Position numbers and translations under genes: made by a program. A model generated the notes under the pieces. The model ran no database searches. It had not been told where the DNA came from and worked only from the letters and a program-made list of their open reading frames with translations. A stretch of 35,041 bases of DNA from Gammaproteobacteria bacterium (GTDB lineage: Bacteria > Pseudomonadota > Gammaproteobacteria > GCA-001735895), in assembly GCA_024763505.1 (NCBI GenBank), contig JANTFI010000016.1:1-35041 (forward strand). Reading direction: 5' to 3'. Shown here piece by piece: positions 16,081-31,352 of this stretch (positions are counted from its first letter, which is position 1; every line of letters starts with the position of its first letter).

Positions 16081-17175
16081 TTATTCTGCCAACTTGCGTG
16101 CGGGCCTGCCAGTGATTTGTTGCACGATTTGGATGTTCAAGCCGGGTTCCGGCGGCCATTCGATTCGCGGTTGCAGGCTGCTGGACAGATACGCAGTATG
16201 CGCGCTAGTGATGATCAGAAAGTCACGGATACCCAGCGCCCGGGTGACTGCGGCGAGATCTTGCGGAGCGGTCAGCATCAGTGTGGTGGCGGCCACATCT
16301 GCCAGCACCGGGTCGTTGGTCAAAACCGTGGCCGAGCTGACCTGACGCGAAGGTTCGCCGCTTTTCGGGTCGATAATATGATGGCGTTTGCGCCCGTTTT
16401 TATCGATCGAAAAACGGCGATAATCGCCCGAAGTGAAGATGCTTTCGGCGGCTTTCAGGGTGACCGTGCCGACGATGCGCGAAGCATGATCTGGATCGTA
16501 AAACGGGTTCTCGATGGCTACTCGCCAGCCGGTTTTGTCGTCGCGGAGATTTTTTTCGGCATAGATATCGCCGCCGGCATTGATCAAAAAGTCGGTGATG
16601 CCCTGCTGGCGAATCAGGGTTGCGATTTGTCGAATCGCCAGCCCCTTGGCGATGGCGCCGAAATCCAGTTGCAGATCCGGGTTTGTGCTGCGCGCGCGAT
16701 CGGCGTCGATGATCAGGTCATCCATGTCGGGCAAGTTCCGGCGCAGGCGCTCGATGTTGGCATAGTCGGGTGATTGGTTCTGGTGAAATCCCCAGGCTGC
16801 GACCAACTTGCCGAGAGCCGGATTGAATCGCCCACCGGTGATCTGGTAATAGGTTTTCGAACGCTCGATCAATTCGCGCAATATCGGCGGGATCACGACC
16901 TGCTGCCCGCTTGCCAGCGCCCGATTAAAGCGTTGCAGTTCGCCCTCCTGCCAGCCATGCCATTGCCGGTGGCGCTGCTTGAGCAGGGTTTCGATTTGAG
17001 TGAATACTTGTTGGGCCTTGTCCGGCGCTACACCTTCCAGCGTGACATCGATCAAGGTGCCGAATTGCAAGAATTGCTGTTGCTGGTGTTGGAACGGGGG
17101 TTGGCAGGCGAGCAGCAGCAGGCTGCATAGAAAGAGAGCGTACCGTTTTAACCGGCGAGTTTTGGCTCGATACAT
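16081..17175 (-). CDS. apbE: FAD:protein FMN transferase ApbE (lipoprotein)
   Basis: A 364-residue ApbE-family enzyme, which attaches FMN from FAD to threonine residues of partner flavoproteins such as Rnf or Nqr subunits in the periplasm. A lipobox LLLLAC puts the lipidated cysteine at residue 24. The family blocks follow: QFLQFGTLIDVTL, ITGGRFNPALGKLVAAWGF, LQLDFGAIAKGLAI, INAGGDIYAEK, SGDYRRF and RHHIIDPKSGEP, then LADVAATTLMLTAP. All key family positions I can recognise are present. The start lies 28 bases inside gshB. No flavinylated partner is encoded in this window, so its target is elsewhere. Confidence 0.94.
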   Translation of the reverse strand: MYRAKTRRLKRYALFLCSLLLLACQPPFQHQQQQFLQFGTLIDVTLEGVAPDKAQQVFTQIETLLKQRHRQWHGWQEGELQRFNRALASGQQVVIPPILRELIERSKTYYQITGGRFNPALGKLVAAWGFHQNQSPDYANIERLRRNLPDMDDLIIDADRARSTNPDLQLDFGAIAKGLAIRQIATLIRQQGITDFLINAGGDIYAEKNLRDDKTGWRVAIENPFYDPDHASRIVGTVTLKAAESIFTSGDYRRFSIDKNGRKRHHIIDPKSGEPSRQVSSATVLTNDPVLADVAATTLMLTAPQDLAAVTRALGIRDFLIITSAHTAYLSSSLQPRIEWPPEPGLNIQIVQQITGRPARKLAE

Positions 17176-18101
17176 GCAAACAGGTCGCGGGCAATATTCA
17201 GATCGAACAGGTTGTCCAGTTCACGGATACAGGTTGGGCTGGTGACATTGATTTCGGTCAGGTAATCGCCGATCACATCAATGCCGGTAAACAGTAACCC
17301 CCGGCGTCGCAGGCTGGGCGCGATCTGCTCGCAAATCCAGTAATCGCGTTCTGTCAAAGGTCGACCTTCGGTGCTGGCGCCGGCGGCGATATTGCCGCGA
17401 TTTTCACCATCGGCTGGAATCCGCGCCAGCGCATAAGGCACTGGCTTGCCATCGATCAACAGGATGCGCTTGTCGCCTTGGCGAATCTCGGGGATGAATT
17501 TCTGCACCATCGCATGACGTTCTCCTTCGAGCGTCAATTGCTCGATGATCGCATTGGTGTTGGGGTCGCCGTGGCGAATGCGAAAAATCGAGCGCCCTCC
17601 CATGCCATCGAGCGGCTTGATGATGATGTCTCGATGCTGCTCGAGAAAGTCCATCAGTAAACGTGGCTTGCGCGCTACCCGGGTCGGCGCGCAACACTGT
17701 GGAAATTCGCGGGTATAGAGTTTTTCGTTACAGTCACGCAGGCTTTGCGGTTTGTTAACGATCAGCGTGCCCTGCTCTTCGGCTTGCTCGAGCAGGTAGG
17801 TTGCGTAGATGTATTCCATGTCAAACGGTGGATCCTTGCGCATCAGTATGACATCGAGGTCGGACAGTTTAATAGTTTGTGCATCGCCCGGTTGGAAATA
17901 ATTGTCATCTTGATCCTGCACCGACAGGAGTCGGGTATGGCCGTAGCTGATGCTTTCGTCCATGTACAGATCGGACAATTGCATGTAATGAATTTGCCAG
18001 CCGCGACGCTGTGCTTCGAGCAGCATGGCGAAGCTGCTGTCCTTGTAGGGTTTGATGTGCTCGATGGCATCCATTACGATGCCGAGTTTAACTGTGCTCA
18101 C
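17148..18101 (-). CDS. gshB: Glutathione synthetase
   Basis: A 317-residue ATP-grasp ligase joining gamma-glutamylcysteine and glycine. The N terminus VKLGIVMDAIEHIKPYKDSSFAML, the central LMRKDPPFDMEYIYATYLLE, NKPQSLRDCNEKLYT, the glycine-rich ATP loop PLDGMGGRSIFRI, and the C-terminal VIGDYLTEINVTSPTCIREL are all diagnostic. The start is a GTG at 18101 with GAGG a suitable distance upstream and only three bases after the gshA stop, so the two glutathione genes are coupled. The unrelated apbE start overlaps its 3' end. Confidence 0.98.
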   Translation of the reverse strand: MSTVKLGIVMDAIEHIKPYKDSSFAMLLEAQRRGWQIHYMQLSDLYMDESISYGHTRLLSVQDQDDNYFQPGDAQTIKLSDLDVILMRKDPPFDMEYIYATYLLEQAEEQGTLIVNKPQSLRDCNEKLYTREFPQCCAPTRVARKPRLLMDFLEQHRDIIIKPLDGMGGRSIFRIRHGDPNTNAIIEQLTLEGERHAMVQKFIPEIRQGDKRILLIDGKPVPYALARIPADGENRGNIAAGASTEGRPLTERDYWICEQIAPSLRRRGLLFTGIDVIGDYLTEINVTSPTCIRELDNLFDLNIARDLFACIEPKLAG

Positions 18102-18104
18102 GGC

Positions 18105-19397
18105 TCAAGCCTCGGCGATTTCGCGCGCCGCTGCCAGCAGTGCCAGCCGCCCGATCACGCCATATGCGTAAAAGCGGTTAGGGCAGGCATCCTCGGAGAG
18201 ACGCTGATCCGGCGCATTGCAGGCTTCGGCAAAGGCCAGTGGCTCGAAAGACATGCCGGGAGAATTCAGGTTTTCGGTCGAGCTTTTTTGTGAATGCATG
18301 CGGTAAAAGCCGCCCACGACATAGTGGTCGATCATGTAGACCACCGGTTCGGCAGTGAGTTTTTCCTCGCCCCAGGTTTCGCGAGTGGGGACGCCTTCTT
18401 GCAGAATCACTTCAGAGGTATCGCCGCCTTCCTTTATCGTTGACATACGAGTGCGCTGCTTGCGGTTGAGGCGACGTAATTCTTCACCCGATGAAACCAC
18501 CATCACGCCCATGCCGTAGGTTCCCTGGTCGGCCTTGATGACCACATAGGGTTGTTCCTGAATACTGTATTCATCGTATTTTTGCTGGATGCGAGTCAGC
18601 AGCAATTCAGTGTTTTCGGCCAGACAGTCTTCGCCTTCGCGCTTCATGAAATCGATGGCGCCACAGTTGGTAAAGTGCGGGTTGATCAGCCACGGGTCGA
18701 TATCGATCAATGCAGCGAAGCGGTTAGCGACATCATCGTAGACCTGGAAGTGATCGGATTTGAAACGATTCGACCAGCCCAGATCGAGGGGTGGAATCAG
18801 GGATTGATCGATATTCTCCAGTATCTCGGGGCGACCGCCCGACAAGTCGTTATTGAGGACGATGGCGCAAGGCGTAAAGTCGCCTATACTGATCTTGTCG
18901 GCTTTGCGGGTGAGCGGATGCAGGGTGATGGTTCTGCCGGAAGGCAGCTCGACCCGGGTGGGTTCGGTTATATCCTCGCGCAGACTGCCCAGCGAGCAGC
19001 GGTAGCCGGCCAGACTGACGTATTCCTGCAAGGTGGCGACATTTTCCAGATAATTCAGGTTGCGGGTATGGTTTTCGGGGATGATCATGATCCCTTTGGC
19101 TTCCGGGCAAAATCGCTCCAGCGTGACCTGAATGGCCTGAATACACAGCGGTTTGGACGCTGGATTCAGGTTGTTGAATCCGGCGGGAAATAAATTGGTG
19201 TCGACCGGTGCCAGCTTGAATCCGGCATTGCGCAAATCGACGCTGGCATAAAAAGGTGCGGGGGTTGCCTGAAATTGCTGGCGAAACCACATTTCGATGT
19301 CATCCTGATGGTTAAGTATGTGTCGCTCGATTTCCTCGATCGGATGAGCATTGGCCGTGATCAGGTGCGGGACGGTTGGCAAAGGGTACGTGTTCAT
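18105..19397 (-). CDS. gshA: Glutamate-cysteine ligase, Acidithiobacillus type
   Basis: A 430-residue protein of the GshA family named after Acidithiobacillus ferrooxidans (TIGR02049/PF08886), distinct in sequence from enterobacterial GshA. Recognisable segments include FYASVDLRNAGFKLAPVDTNLFPAGFNNL, IPENHTRNLNYLENV, KADQGTYGMGVMVV and VDHY-like VVYMIDHYVVGGFYRMH. It condenses glutamate and cysteine, the first glutathione step; direct coupling to gshB supports this. ATG 19397 opens the frame and heads the leftward series of ten genes. It is divergent from pilG over 228 bases, so both promoters should be there. I rely on family resemblance, not on visible catalytic residues. Confidence 0.92.
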   Translation of the reverse strand: MNTYPLPTVPHLITANAHPIEEIERHILNHQDDIEMWFRQQFQATPAPFYASVDLRNAGFKLAPVDTNLFPAGFNNLNPASKPLCIQAIQVTLERFCPEAKGIMIIPENHTRNLNYLENVATLQEYVSLAGYRCSLGSLREDITEPTRVELPSGRTITLHPLTRKADKISIGDFTPCAIVLNNDLSGGRPEILENIDQSLIPPLDLGWSNRFKSDHFQVYDDVANRFAALIDIDPWLINPHFTNCGAIDFMKREGEDCLAENTELLLTRIQQKYDEYSIQEQPYVVIKADQGTYGMGVMVVSSGEELRRLNRKQRTRMSTIKEGGDTSEVILQEGVPTRETWGEEKLTAEPVVYMIDHYVVGGFYRMHSQKSSTENLNSPGMSFEPLAFAEACNAPDQRLSEDACPNRFYAYGVIGRLALLAAAREIAEA

Positions 19398-19567
19398 GAA
19401 AGCCGGTTGAATTGGAAACAGCGGGTAGTTTACCGCTTTATGTGGCCTATAGGAAAAATATTGATCCGTCGGTTGAGGTCCCGGGGTCCGGTATCGGGTT
19501 ACAGCCGTGTTGTAGAATTTACTTTACTTTTTTTTATTAAATGACTGGTTTGAAAAGCAAAAACGTC

Positions 19568-19573
19568 TATAAT
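19568..19573 (+). promoter_or_regulatory. Candidate -10 box for the pilG operon
   Basis: A perfect TATAAT lies 53 bases upstream of the pilG GTG within the 228-base region divergent from gshA. The hexamers at the correct distance upstream (about 19544-19550, ACTGGTT) do not resemble TTGACA, so the promoter may be weak or activator-dependent. Further upstream, 19516-19541 is a T-rich tract with TTTACTTTACTTTT. I see no other gene in 19398-19625. Confidence 0.45.
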
Positions 19574-19625
19574 TATCCGAAAAGCCGACTGCAGATCGGT
19601 ACAATTCTCAAAACTCGGGGGAACT

Positions 19626-20045
19626 GTGAGTAACGAATCCCAGCAAACTGATGATGCATCCGCACCGGCACAATTGAATGTCAAGGTGATGGTCATCGAC
19701 GATAGCAAGACTATACGAAGAAGTGCAGAAACGCTGCTGAAAAAGGTGGGTTGCAATGTCGTCACGGCAACCGACGGTTTTGAGGCGCTGGCCAAGATCA
19801 CCGAGCATCATCCGGATATCATCTTTGTCGATATCATGATGCCACGGCTCGACGGCTACCAGACCTGTGCGTTGATCAAGAATAATCAAACCTTCAAATC
19901 GACTCCGGTCATCATGCTTTCGAGCAAGGACAGTATTTTTGATCGCGCCCGCGGGCGCATCGTCGGTTCCGAAGAATATTTGACCAAACCTTTTTCCAAA
20001 GAAGACCTGATTGGTGCCATCACCGCGCATGTGCCGGGTGCCTAG
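19626..20045 (+). CDS. pilG: Twitching motility response regulator PilG
   Basis: A 139-residue single-domain CheY-like receiver. Phosphoacceptor Asp69 is in IIFVDIMMP, acidic pair Asp25/Asp26 in VMVIDDSKTIRRS, the switch residue in VIMLSSKD and Lys121 in YLTKPFSKED. A short polar N-terminal extension of about 19 residues precedes the receiver, as in Pseudomonas PilG. In the Pil-Chp pathway PilG-phosphate promotes pilus extension and cAMP signalling. The start is GTG 19626 after GGGGGA. It opens the pilG-pilH-pilI-pilJ-chpA-chpC operon. Confidence 0.97.
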   Translation: MSNESQQTDDASAPAQLNVKVMVIDDSKTIRRSAETLLKKVGCNVVTATDGFEALAKITEHHPDIIFVDIMMPRLDGYQTCALIKNNQTFKSTPVIMLSSKDSIFDRARGRIVGSEEYLTKPFSKEDLIGAITAHVPGA

Positions 20046-20070
20046 CCGATCCTCACACTGAAAAATTACT

Positions 20071-20433
20071 ATGACGCACGTTTTGATCGTTGATGATTCT
20101 CCCACCGAAGTCCATGTCTTCAAGACCATGCTGGAAAAAAACCAGATTCAGGTTTCGGTCGCCAGCAATGGAGAAGAGGGTGTTGCCAGAGCGCTGGAAC
20201 TACAGCCGGACTGTATCCTGATGGATGTGGTCATGCCGGGCAAAAACGGTTTTCAGGCTACCCGTGATTTGAGCCGGAACCCGGCCACCGCTGGTATTCC
20301 GGTCATCATCATTACCACCAAAGACCAGGAAACCGACAAGATTTGGGGTATGCGACAGGGCGCGAAAGACTATATCGTCAAACCGGCCAGTGAAGCCGAT
20401 TTGATTGCACGCATCAAACAGGCGCTGGGTTGA
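20071..20433 (+). CDS. pilH: Twitching motility response regulator PilH
   Basis: A 120-residue single-domain receiver: Asp8/Asp9 in VLIVDDSPTE, phosphoacceptor Asp52 in CILMDVVMPGKNG, threonines in VIIITTKDQE and Lys104 in YIVKPASEAD. There is no output domain. In P. aeruginosa PilH favours retraction and acts as a counterweight or phosphate sink for PilG. It follows pilG by 25 bases and pilI starts four bases after its stop. Confidence 0.97.
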   Translation: MTHVLIVDDSPTEVHVFKTMLEKNQIQVSVASNGEEGVARALELQPDCILMDVVMPGKNGFQATRDLSRNPATAGIPVIIITTKDQETDKIWGMRQGAKDYIVKPASEADLIARIKQALG

Positions 20434-20437
20434 ATCG

Positions 20438-20974
20438 ATGGAGCCGGCATCTCCTTTTGCCCTGTTGCAGGATTATGACCGGCGTTGCAGGGCCAATGCG
20501 CGCGGCTTGCCGACCGGCGAAGTCGTTGAGGATGACTGGGTCGGGATTGGTTTTTCGTTGAATGGAAAGCCGTTACTGGCGCTGATGTCGGAGGTAACTG
20601 AAATCTTGCCACTGCCTGAAACCATCCGTGTACCCGGGGTGCGTAACTGGGTGAACGGGATCGCCAACGTGCGTGGTACATTGATGCCGATTCTGGATAT
20701 GCAAGGATTTCTCGGGGAACAGCCCGGGCTGCGCGGAAAAGATTCGCGGGTTCTGGTGGTCAATCAAAAAAATATTATGGCCGGCTTACTGGTAGAGGAA
20801 GTATCCGGCATGCGGCGATTCAAACCGGAAACAAAGCAACCGTCCGTGTTGCCGGATATGGGGGCTCTGGAGCCCTTTCTCGATGGAGTCTTCGACGATA
20901 CGCAGACTCAATGGAGTGTGTTCAGTGTAGAAAAGCTGGTAACCAATGACCGGTTTCTAAAAGTGGTGGAATAA
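20438..20974 (+). CDS. pilI: CheW-like coupling protein PilI
   Basis: A 178-residue CheW-domain protein coupling the receptor PilJ to the kinase ChpA. Typical elements are [53 protein letters not shown] in sequence order (positions about 35-90), then [25 protein letters not shown]. It carries the N-terminal extension [19 protein letters not shown] common to PilI proteins. The ATG at 20438 fits four bases after pilH; an upstream in-frame start at 20405 would lie inside pilH. Confidence 0.95.
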   Translation: MEPASPFALLQDYDRRCRANARGLPTGEVVEDDWVGIGFSLNGKPLLALMSEVTEILPLPETIRVPGVRNWVNGIANVRGTLMPILDMQGFLGEQPGLRGKDSRVLVVNQKNIMAGLLVEEVSGMRRFKPETKQPSVLPDMGALEPFLDGVFDDTQTQWSVFSVEKLVTNDRFLKVVE

Positions 20975-21002
20975 GGTCACGTTTTTGTTAACAGAGGGTG
21001 CT

Positions 21003-23144
21003 ATGGCGCTTATAGATACAATCAAAAATCGTTTCAAGGGTGGCCGGTCGGCGGCTCGTAATCCTGCGGGTAGCAAGGGCAATAAAGTATTGATCTTTTT
21101 TGCCGCCGGGATTGTCGTGTCCATCTTGTTGATGGTCGCGCTGTTCAATTATGAAAATACCTTGTCGCGGTACAACAAGGATTTTGCCAGCATCGCCAAC
21201 GAACAGCAGGTGGTGTCCCAACAAATAGCCACCTATGCGCTTGAGTCCTCGCTGGGCAACTCCGCTGCTTTCGTACAGCTCAAGCGTTATCAGGCGCGGT
21301 TTGAAAAAACGCTCGAGCAATTGCGCCAGGGTGATGCGGCAACCGGTTTGCCTCCATTGCCGCTGGAATTGGGTGCAGAGCGTGCTGCGATTGAAAAAGC
21401 TTGGCAACCCTATAATGACAATATCAATGTCATACTCGGCTCTCGCGAATCGATCGAAACGGTTGCTGAATACGTCACCCTGATCAACGAATCGATTCCG
21501 GAATTACTGGTCCTGTCGGATGATGTGGTCAAGATTCTGGTGAAAAGCAAGGCGGCGCGTACGGATATTGCGATCGCCGCGCGCCAGCTAGCTTTGATCC
21601 AGAGTGTTCAGAATAGTCTGAACCAGATCATGTCCGGTGGTGATGTAGTGATGGCGGCGGCCGATCAATTCGGGCGGGAAACCTCGTTGATCGAAGTCAT
21701 GCTGATCGGCATGCTCGAAGGCAACAAGGCGCTTGGCATCAATCAATTGACCGGCGACGAAGTTGTCAGCAAGCTGTTGCAATTTGCCGACCTGTTTTCG
21801 GTAGTCAAGAAAAACGTCAACCTGATTCTCGAGAATTCCCCACAGTTGTTCGAAGTGCGTGATGCAGCCAGTAATATACAGGGTCTCAGCGGCCAAATTC
21901 TGCAGGCATCGGTGGATCTGGAAAAAGCGATTTTGCAACATGATGACCGTTTGCAGATCTATTCCCTGATTGCTTATCTGGCTGGCATTGTGGCCGTCGT
22001 TCTGCTGATTATTCTGGGCTTTAAACTGATGCGTGATTCATCCAGACGACTGGAAGAATCGCAGCAGCAAAACGAAAAAAACCAGCGCGCCATCTTGCGG
22101 CTGCTCGATGAAATGGCCAATCTGGCGGATGGTGATTTGACCACTCATACCACCGTGACCGAAGACATCACCGGCGCGATTGCAGACTCGGTAAATTATT
22201 CCATCGATGCCTTGCGTGATCTGGTCAGTACGATCAACGGCACTGCCGAGCAAGTGACACAGGCGGTATCTTCGACCCGGGCCACCACCACCGAACTGGC
22301 CAAGTCCAGTGAGCAGCAGGCGACTGAAATCTCTCACGCCAGTACCGAGGTATCGAAGATATCCGAAAGTATGAGTAAGGTCTCGCGTAATGCGGCCGAG
22401 TCAGCTGATGTGGCCAGAAACTCGGTGAATATCGCACACAAAGGCGGCGAAACCGTTCGCAAGACGATCTCGGGTATGGAATCGATCCGTGAACAGATTC
22501 AGGAAACCTCCAAGCGGATCAAACGGCTCGGCGAAAGCTCGCAGGAAATCGGCGACATCGTAAACCTGATTACAGAAATTTCCGATCAAACCAATATTCT
22601 CGCCCTGAACGCGGCCATTCAGGCAGCGATGGCCGGTGAAGCCGGGCGCGGCTTTGCGGTGGTTGCTGATGAAGTACAACGATTAGCAGAACGAACCGGT
22701 GATGCAACCCGCCAGATCGAAGCGCTGGTGAAAACCATTCAGGCTGACACCAATGAAGCGATCAGCTCGATGGAAGCCAGTACCTCTAACGTGGTAGAAG
22801 GAGCCAACATGGCGGAAAATGCGGGCGAAGCGCTGGAGAAAATCGAGAAGGTATCCACCAATCTGGCGCAACGCATCCTGTTGATTTCCGACTCGACCGA
22901 AAAGCACGCCACAGACAGTGTCGGTATCACCGAAACGATGAATGAAATTCAGCAAATCACGATCAAAACTTCCGAAGGCTCGACCCAGGTATCAGAAGCG
23001 ATCGGCGAACTCTCCGATATGGTTAAAGCGCTTCATCACTCGGTAGCCGGATTCAAACTGCCAATGGCTGATGCCACAGAAAACACGGTGGTGCATAACG
23101 TGGAAGATCTGGCAGAAATTGATATTGAAATGACCGAACAATAG
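21003..23144 (+). CDS. pilJ: Methyl-accepting chemotaxis receptor PilJ
   Basis: A 713-residue receptor. It has an N-terminal membrane helix ([20 protein letters not shown], about residues 30-49), a long helical periplasmic region with PilJ-type segments (about 50-315), a second helix ([19 protein letters not shown], about 320-339), a HAMP region, and a cytoplasmic coiled coil with the hairpin tip [39 protein letters not shown]. In Pseudomonas PilJ detects surface contact through pilin and feeds ChpA. ATG 21003 has GAGGG about 7 bases upstream and was chosen over a TTG at 20985. No methyltransferase gene follows it, so whether it is adapted by methylation is open. Confidence 0.96.
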   Translation: MALIDTIKNRFKGGRSAARNPAGSKGNKVLIFFAAGIVVSILLMVALFNYENTLSRYNKDFASIANEQQVVSQQIATYALESSLGNSAAFVQLKRYQARFEKTLEQLRQGDAATGLPPLPLELGAERAAIEKAWQPYNDNINVILGSRESIETVAEYVTLINESIPELLVLSDDVVKILVKSKAARTDIAIAARQLALIQSVQNSLNQIMSGGDVVMAAADQFGRETSLIEVMLIGMLEGNKALGINQLTGDEVVSKLLQFADLFSVVKKNVNLILENSPQLFEVRDAASNIQGLSGQILQASVDLEKAILQHDDRLQIYSLIAYLAGIVAVVLLIILGFKLMRDSSRRLEESQQQNEKNQRAILRLLDEMANLADGDLTTHTTVTEDITGAIADSVNYSIDALRDLVSTINGTAEQVTQAVSSTRATTTELAKSSEQQATEISHASTEVSKISESMSKVSRNAAESADVARNSVNIAHKGGETVRKTISGMESIREQIQETSKRIKRLGESSQEIGDIVNLITEISDQTNILALNAAIQAAMAGEAGRGFAVVADEVQRLAERTGDATRQIEALVKTIQADTNEAISSMEASTSNVVEGANMAENAGEALEKIEKVSTNLAQRILLISDSTEKHATDSVGITETMNEIQQITIKTSEGSTQVSEAIGELSDMVKALHHSVAGFKLPMADATENTVVHNVEDLAEIDIEMTEQ

Positions 23145-23155
23145 AAATTCTTATC

Positions 23156-29209
<6,054 letters not shown>

Positions 29210-29236
29210 GCGTGGCAGCTTCATCGAGACATTATC

Positions 29237-29695
29237 ATGGCTGAACAGGAATCCATTCGCTGCATCCAATTGCCACTGCTCAACCGATTTTTGCTGTTAC
29301 CTAACTCGGTGGTTGCAGAAATTATATCTTACGTGCGTCCGGAGCGCGCCGGCAGTGACTGGCTGGACGGCATTATGATTTGGCGCGGTGTCAGTGTGCC
29401 GGTTATTTCGGTTGAAAAGATGTGCCAGCAAAGCCATACAGAGCCAGGTGTGCGTAGCCGAATCGCGGTAATCTACAATCTCGATAAGGATGATGACCTG
29501 CCCTATCTGGGCATAATCCTGCAGGATATTCCGCGCGCCTATCTGGCCGAGCAAGACCGCATGCCCGCGCAAACCTTCGATTCTGACTGCCGCTACCTGT
29601 ACGGCCGCGCCGATGTGATGAACAGTGAACTGGTGATTCCGGACCTGGATGCGATCACGCAATCGACCCGAGAAAAACTGAATTCGCTGGGCTAG
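29237..29695 (+). CDS. chpC: CheW-like protein, ChpC-like
   Basis: A 152-residue CheW-type protein. CIQLPLLNRFLLLPNSVVAEIISYVRPERAG is the usual first strand pair, GSDWLDGIMIWRGVSVPVISVEKM the coupling core, and LGIILQDIPRAYLAEQDRM the last conserved part. Its position 27 bases after chpA suggests the ChpC role, a second coupling protein that links additional receptors to ChpA in Pseudomonas. The methylesterase gene chpB that lies between chpA and chpC in Pseudomonas is absent. It ends the operon, with 62 bases to the convergent rsmE gene; no terminator with a T-run was found there. Confidence 0.85.
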   Translation: MAEQESIRCIQLPLLNRFLLLPNSVVAEIISYVRPERAGSDWLDGIMIWRGVSVPVISVEKMCQQSHTEPGVRSRIAVIYNLDKDDDLPYLGIILQDIPRAYLAEQDRMPAQTFDSDCRYLYGRADVMNSELVIPDLDAITQSTREKLNSLG

Positions 29696-29757
29696 CGCCA
29701 ATCGATCTTTGAAACCGGTATTCCCTCGCGTTTTGCCGGATCCTTCTTCGTCCGTCG

Positions 29758-30489
29758 CTAAATATCTCCATATCGCTGCTGCAGCAGACTGGCGACCGTG
29801 ATTGCGGCTGTTTCCATGCGTAACACACGCGGCCCCAGATAGAGCCGGTCAAATCCTGCTGACTCAGCTTGCAGGATTTCATCGTTTGAAAGCCCGCCCT
29901 CCGGGCCAATCAGACACAAAAATCGCTTGCTGCTATCCTGCGTCTGAAAGTTCTGCAATGATTGACCTGCGAAATCCAGCATCAGGCGTTGCCCGTCGGA
30001 GCAGTGCGACAACATCGCGGAAAAATCGGCCTGGAAGTCCAGAGCTGGAATTCGGTTACGACCGGATTGTTCACAAGCGCTGATGATGACGGCTTGCAAG
30101 TGAGCCAGCTTTTTCTGCAGACGATTAGCGCGGATCGGCGTCTGGCTGCGCTCGGCGTTGAATATCGTGAATTGCTGCACGCCGAGCTCGGTGGCTTTTT
30201 GCAAGGCCAGATCGATACGATCCGGTTTGCCTACGGCCAGCAACAAATGAATATCGAGAGGTGACTCCGTGCGTTTCTCAATAATCTCAAAAGGGGTCAG
30301 GGTCATTGTTTTGCGCTGAATATCGACAAGGGCGCGGAAATCCTGATCGTTCTGTCCATTGAACAGCATGACTTCGGCACCTTTATTCAGGCGCAACACA
30401 TTGCGCATATAGTGTAGCAAAGTCTGCTCGGGTTCTAATGGTTGTGACAAGACCAGATCCTGCCCGATATAAAAGCGCGACACACGCAT
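29758..30489 (-). CDS. rsmE: 16S rRNA m3U1498 methyltransferase RsmE
   Basis: A 243-residue SPOUT-class methyltransferase that uses SAM to methylate N3 of U1498 in 16S rRNA. N-terminal PUA-like domain: RVSRFYIG and HYMRNVLRLNKGAEVMLFNG. Knotted catalytic domain: KPDRIDLALQKATELGVQQFTIF, SACEQSGRNRIP, LIGPEGGLSNDE and LGPRVLRMETAAI. All are diagnostic. It starts four bases after metF ends and is likely the third gene of the ahcY-metF-rsmE transcript behind the SAH riboswitch. Its product SAH is the riboswitch ligand. Confidence 0.97.
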   Translation of the reverse strand: MRVSRFYIGQDLVLSQPLEPEQTLLHYMRNVLRLNKGAEVMLFNGQNDQDFRALVDIQRKTMTLTPFEIIEKRTESPLDIHLLLAVGKPDRIDLALQKATELGVQQFTIFNAERSQTPIRANRLQKKLAHLQAVIISACEQSGRNRIPALDFQADFSAMLSHCSDGQRLMLDFAGQSLQNFQTQDSSKRFLCLIGPEGGLSNDEILQAESAGFDRLYLGPRVLRMETAAITVASLLQQRYGDI

Positions 30490-30493
30490 GTGT

Positions 30494-31339
30494 TTAACCG
30501 TCTAGGTTGAGATTTTTCAGAATTTGCAAACTCAGGCGGGATTGGTTCATAGTGTAGAAATGCAGCCCGGGCGCGCCATTATCGATCAGTTTTTCACACA
30601 GCCGGGTCACGATTTCCACTCCGAGTTTTTGCTGGGATTCGATGTCATCCGGGTAGTTTGCCATCGACTTCTTGATCCAGCGAGGAATCTCAGCACCGCA
30701 CTGGCGCGAGAATTTCTTCAGACTGCTGAAGTTGCCGATCGGCATAATACCGGGGATGACAGGTGGTTCGATCTGTTTTTGCTGACAGGCATCGATAAAA
30801 TGGAAATATCCTTCCGCATTGTAGAAATACTGGGTAATCGCAAGATCGGCTCCTGCCTTCATCTTACGGGCAAAAAAGTCGACATCGGTGGCCAGGTTTT
30901 TCGAATCCGGATGCACCTCCGGGTAGGCAGCAACGGCAATCGAGAAATAATCCGCAAAGCGATCGCGCACCAGTTCAACCAGATCAACCGCATATTTACA
31001 CTCGCCCATCGCGACCATGCCAGATGGCAGATCACCGCGTAATACCACCAACCGGTGAATGCCGTGTGCACGGTATTGCTCCAGCAACTCGATGATTTCC
31101 TGATTGGTTGCGCCGACACAAGTCAGATGCGGACAGGCATCGATGCCACCTTTTTGCTGGATATCGATGACGGTTTCAAGTGTATTGTCGCGGGTTGAAC
31201 CACCGGCGCCGAAGGTGACTGAATAGAATTCCGGATTAGTGGCCGCCAGCGCCTGCCGCGTCGCCACCAGTTTCTCCTTGCCGGCTTCGGTGCGCGGCGG
31301 GAAAAACTCGAAGCTCAGGTTAAAGTCTTGTTTGCTCAT
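30494..31339 (-). CDS. metF: Methylenetetrahydrofolate reductase
   Basis: A 281-residue flavoprotein reducing 5,10-methylene-THF to 5-methyl-THF, the methyl donor for methionine synthesis. FSFEFFPP-type opening (LSFEFFPPRTEAG), YSVTFGAGGSTRDNTLE, HLTCVGATNQEI, VVLRGDLP, AAYPEVHPDSKN, ITQYFYNAEGYFHFIDAC and VIPGIMPIGNFSSLKKFS occur in order. ATG 31339 begins the family sequence; the frame is open to 31387, overlapping ahcY. It lies 13 bases after the ahcY stop, a pairing seen in other proteobacteria with SAH riboswitches. Confidence 0.98.
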   Translation of the reverse strand: MSKQDFNLSFEFFPPRTEAGKEKLVATRQALAATNPEFYSVTFGAGGSTRDNTLETVIDIQQKGGIDACPHLTCVGATNQEIIELLEQYRAHGIHRLVVLRGDLPSGMVAMGECKYAVDLVELVRDRFADYFSIAVAAYPEVHPDSKNLATDVDFFARKMKAGADLAITQYFYNAEGYFHFIDACQQKQIEPPVIPGIMPIGNFSSLKKFSRQCGAEIPRWIKKSMANYPDDIESQQKLGVEIVTRLCEKLIDNGAPGLHFYTMNQSRLSLQILKNLNLDG

Positions 31340-31352
31340 GCTCGGCGGCCGC

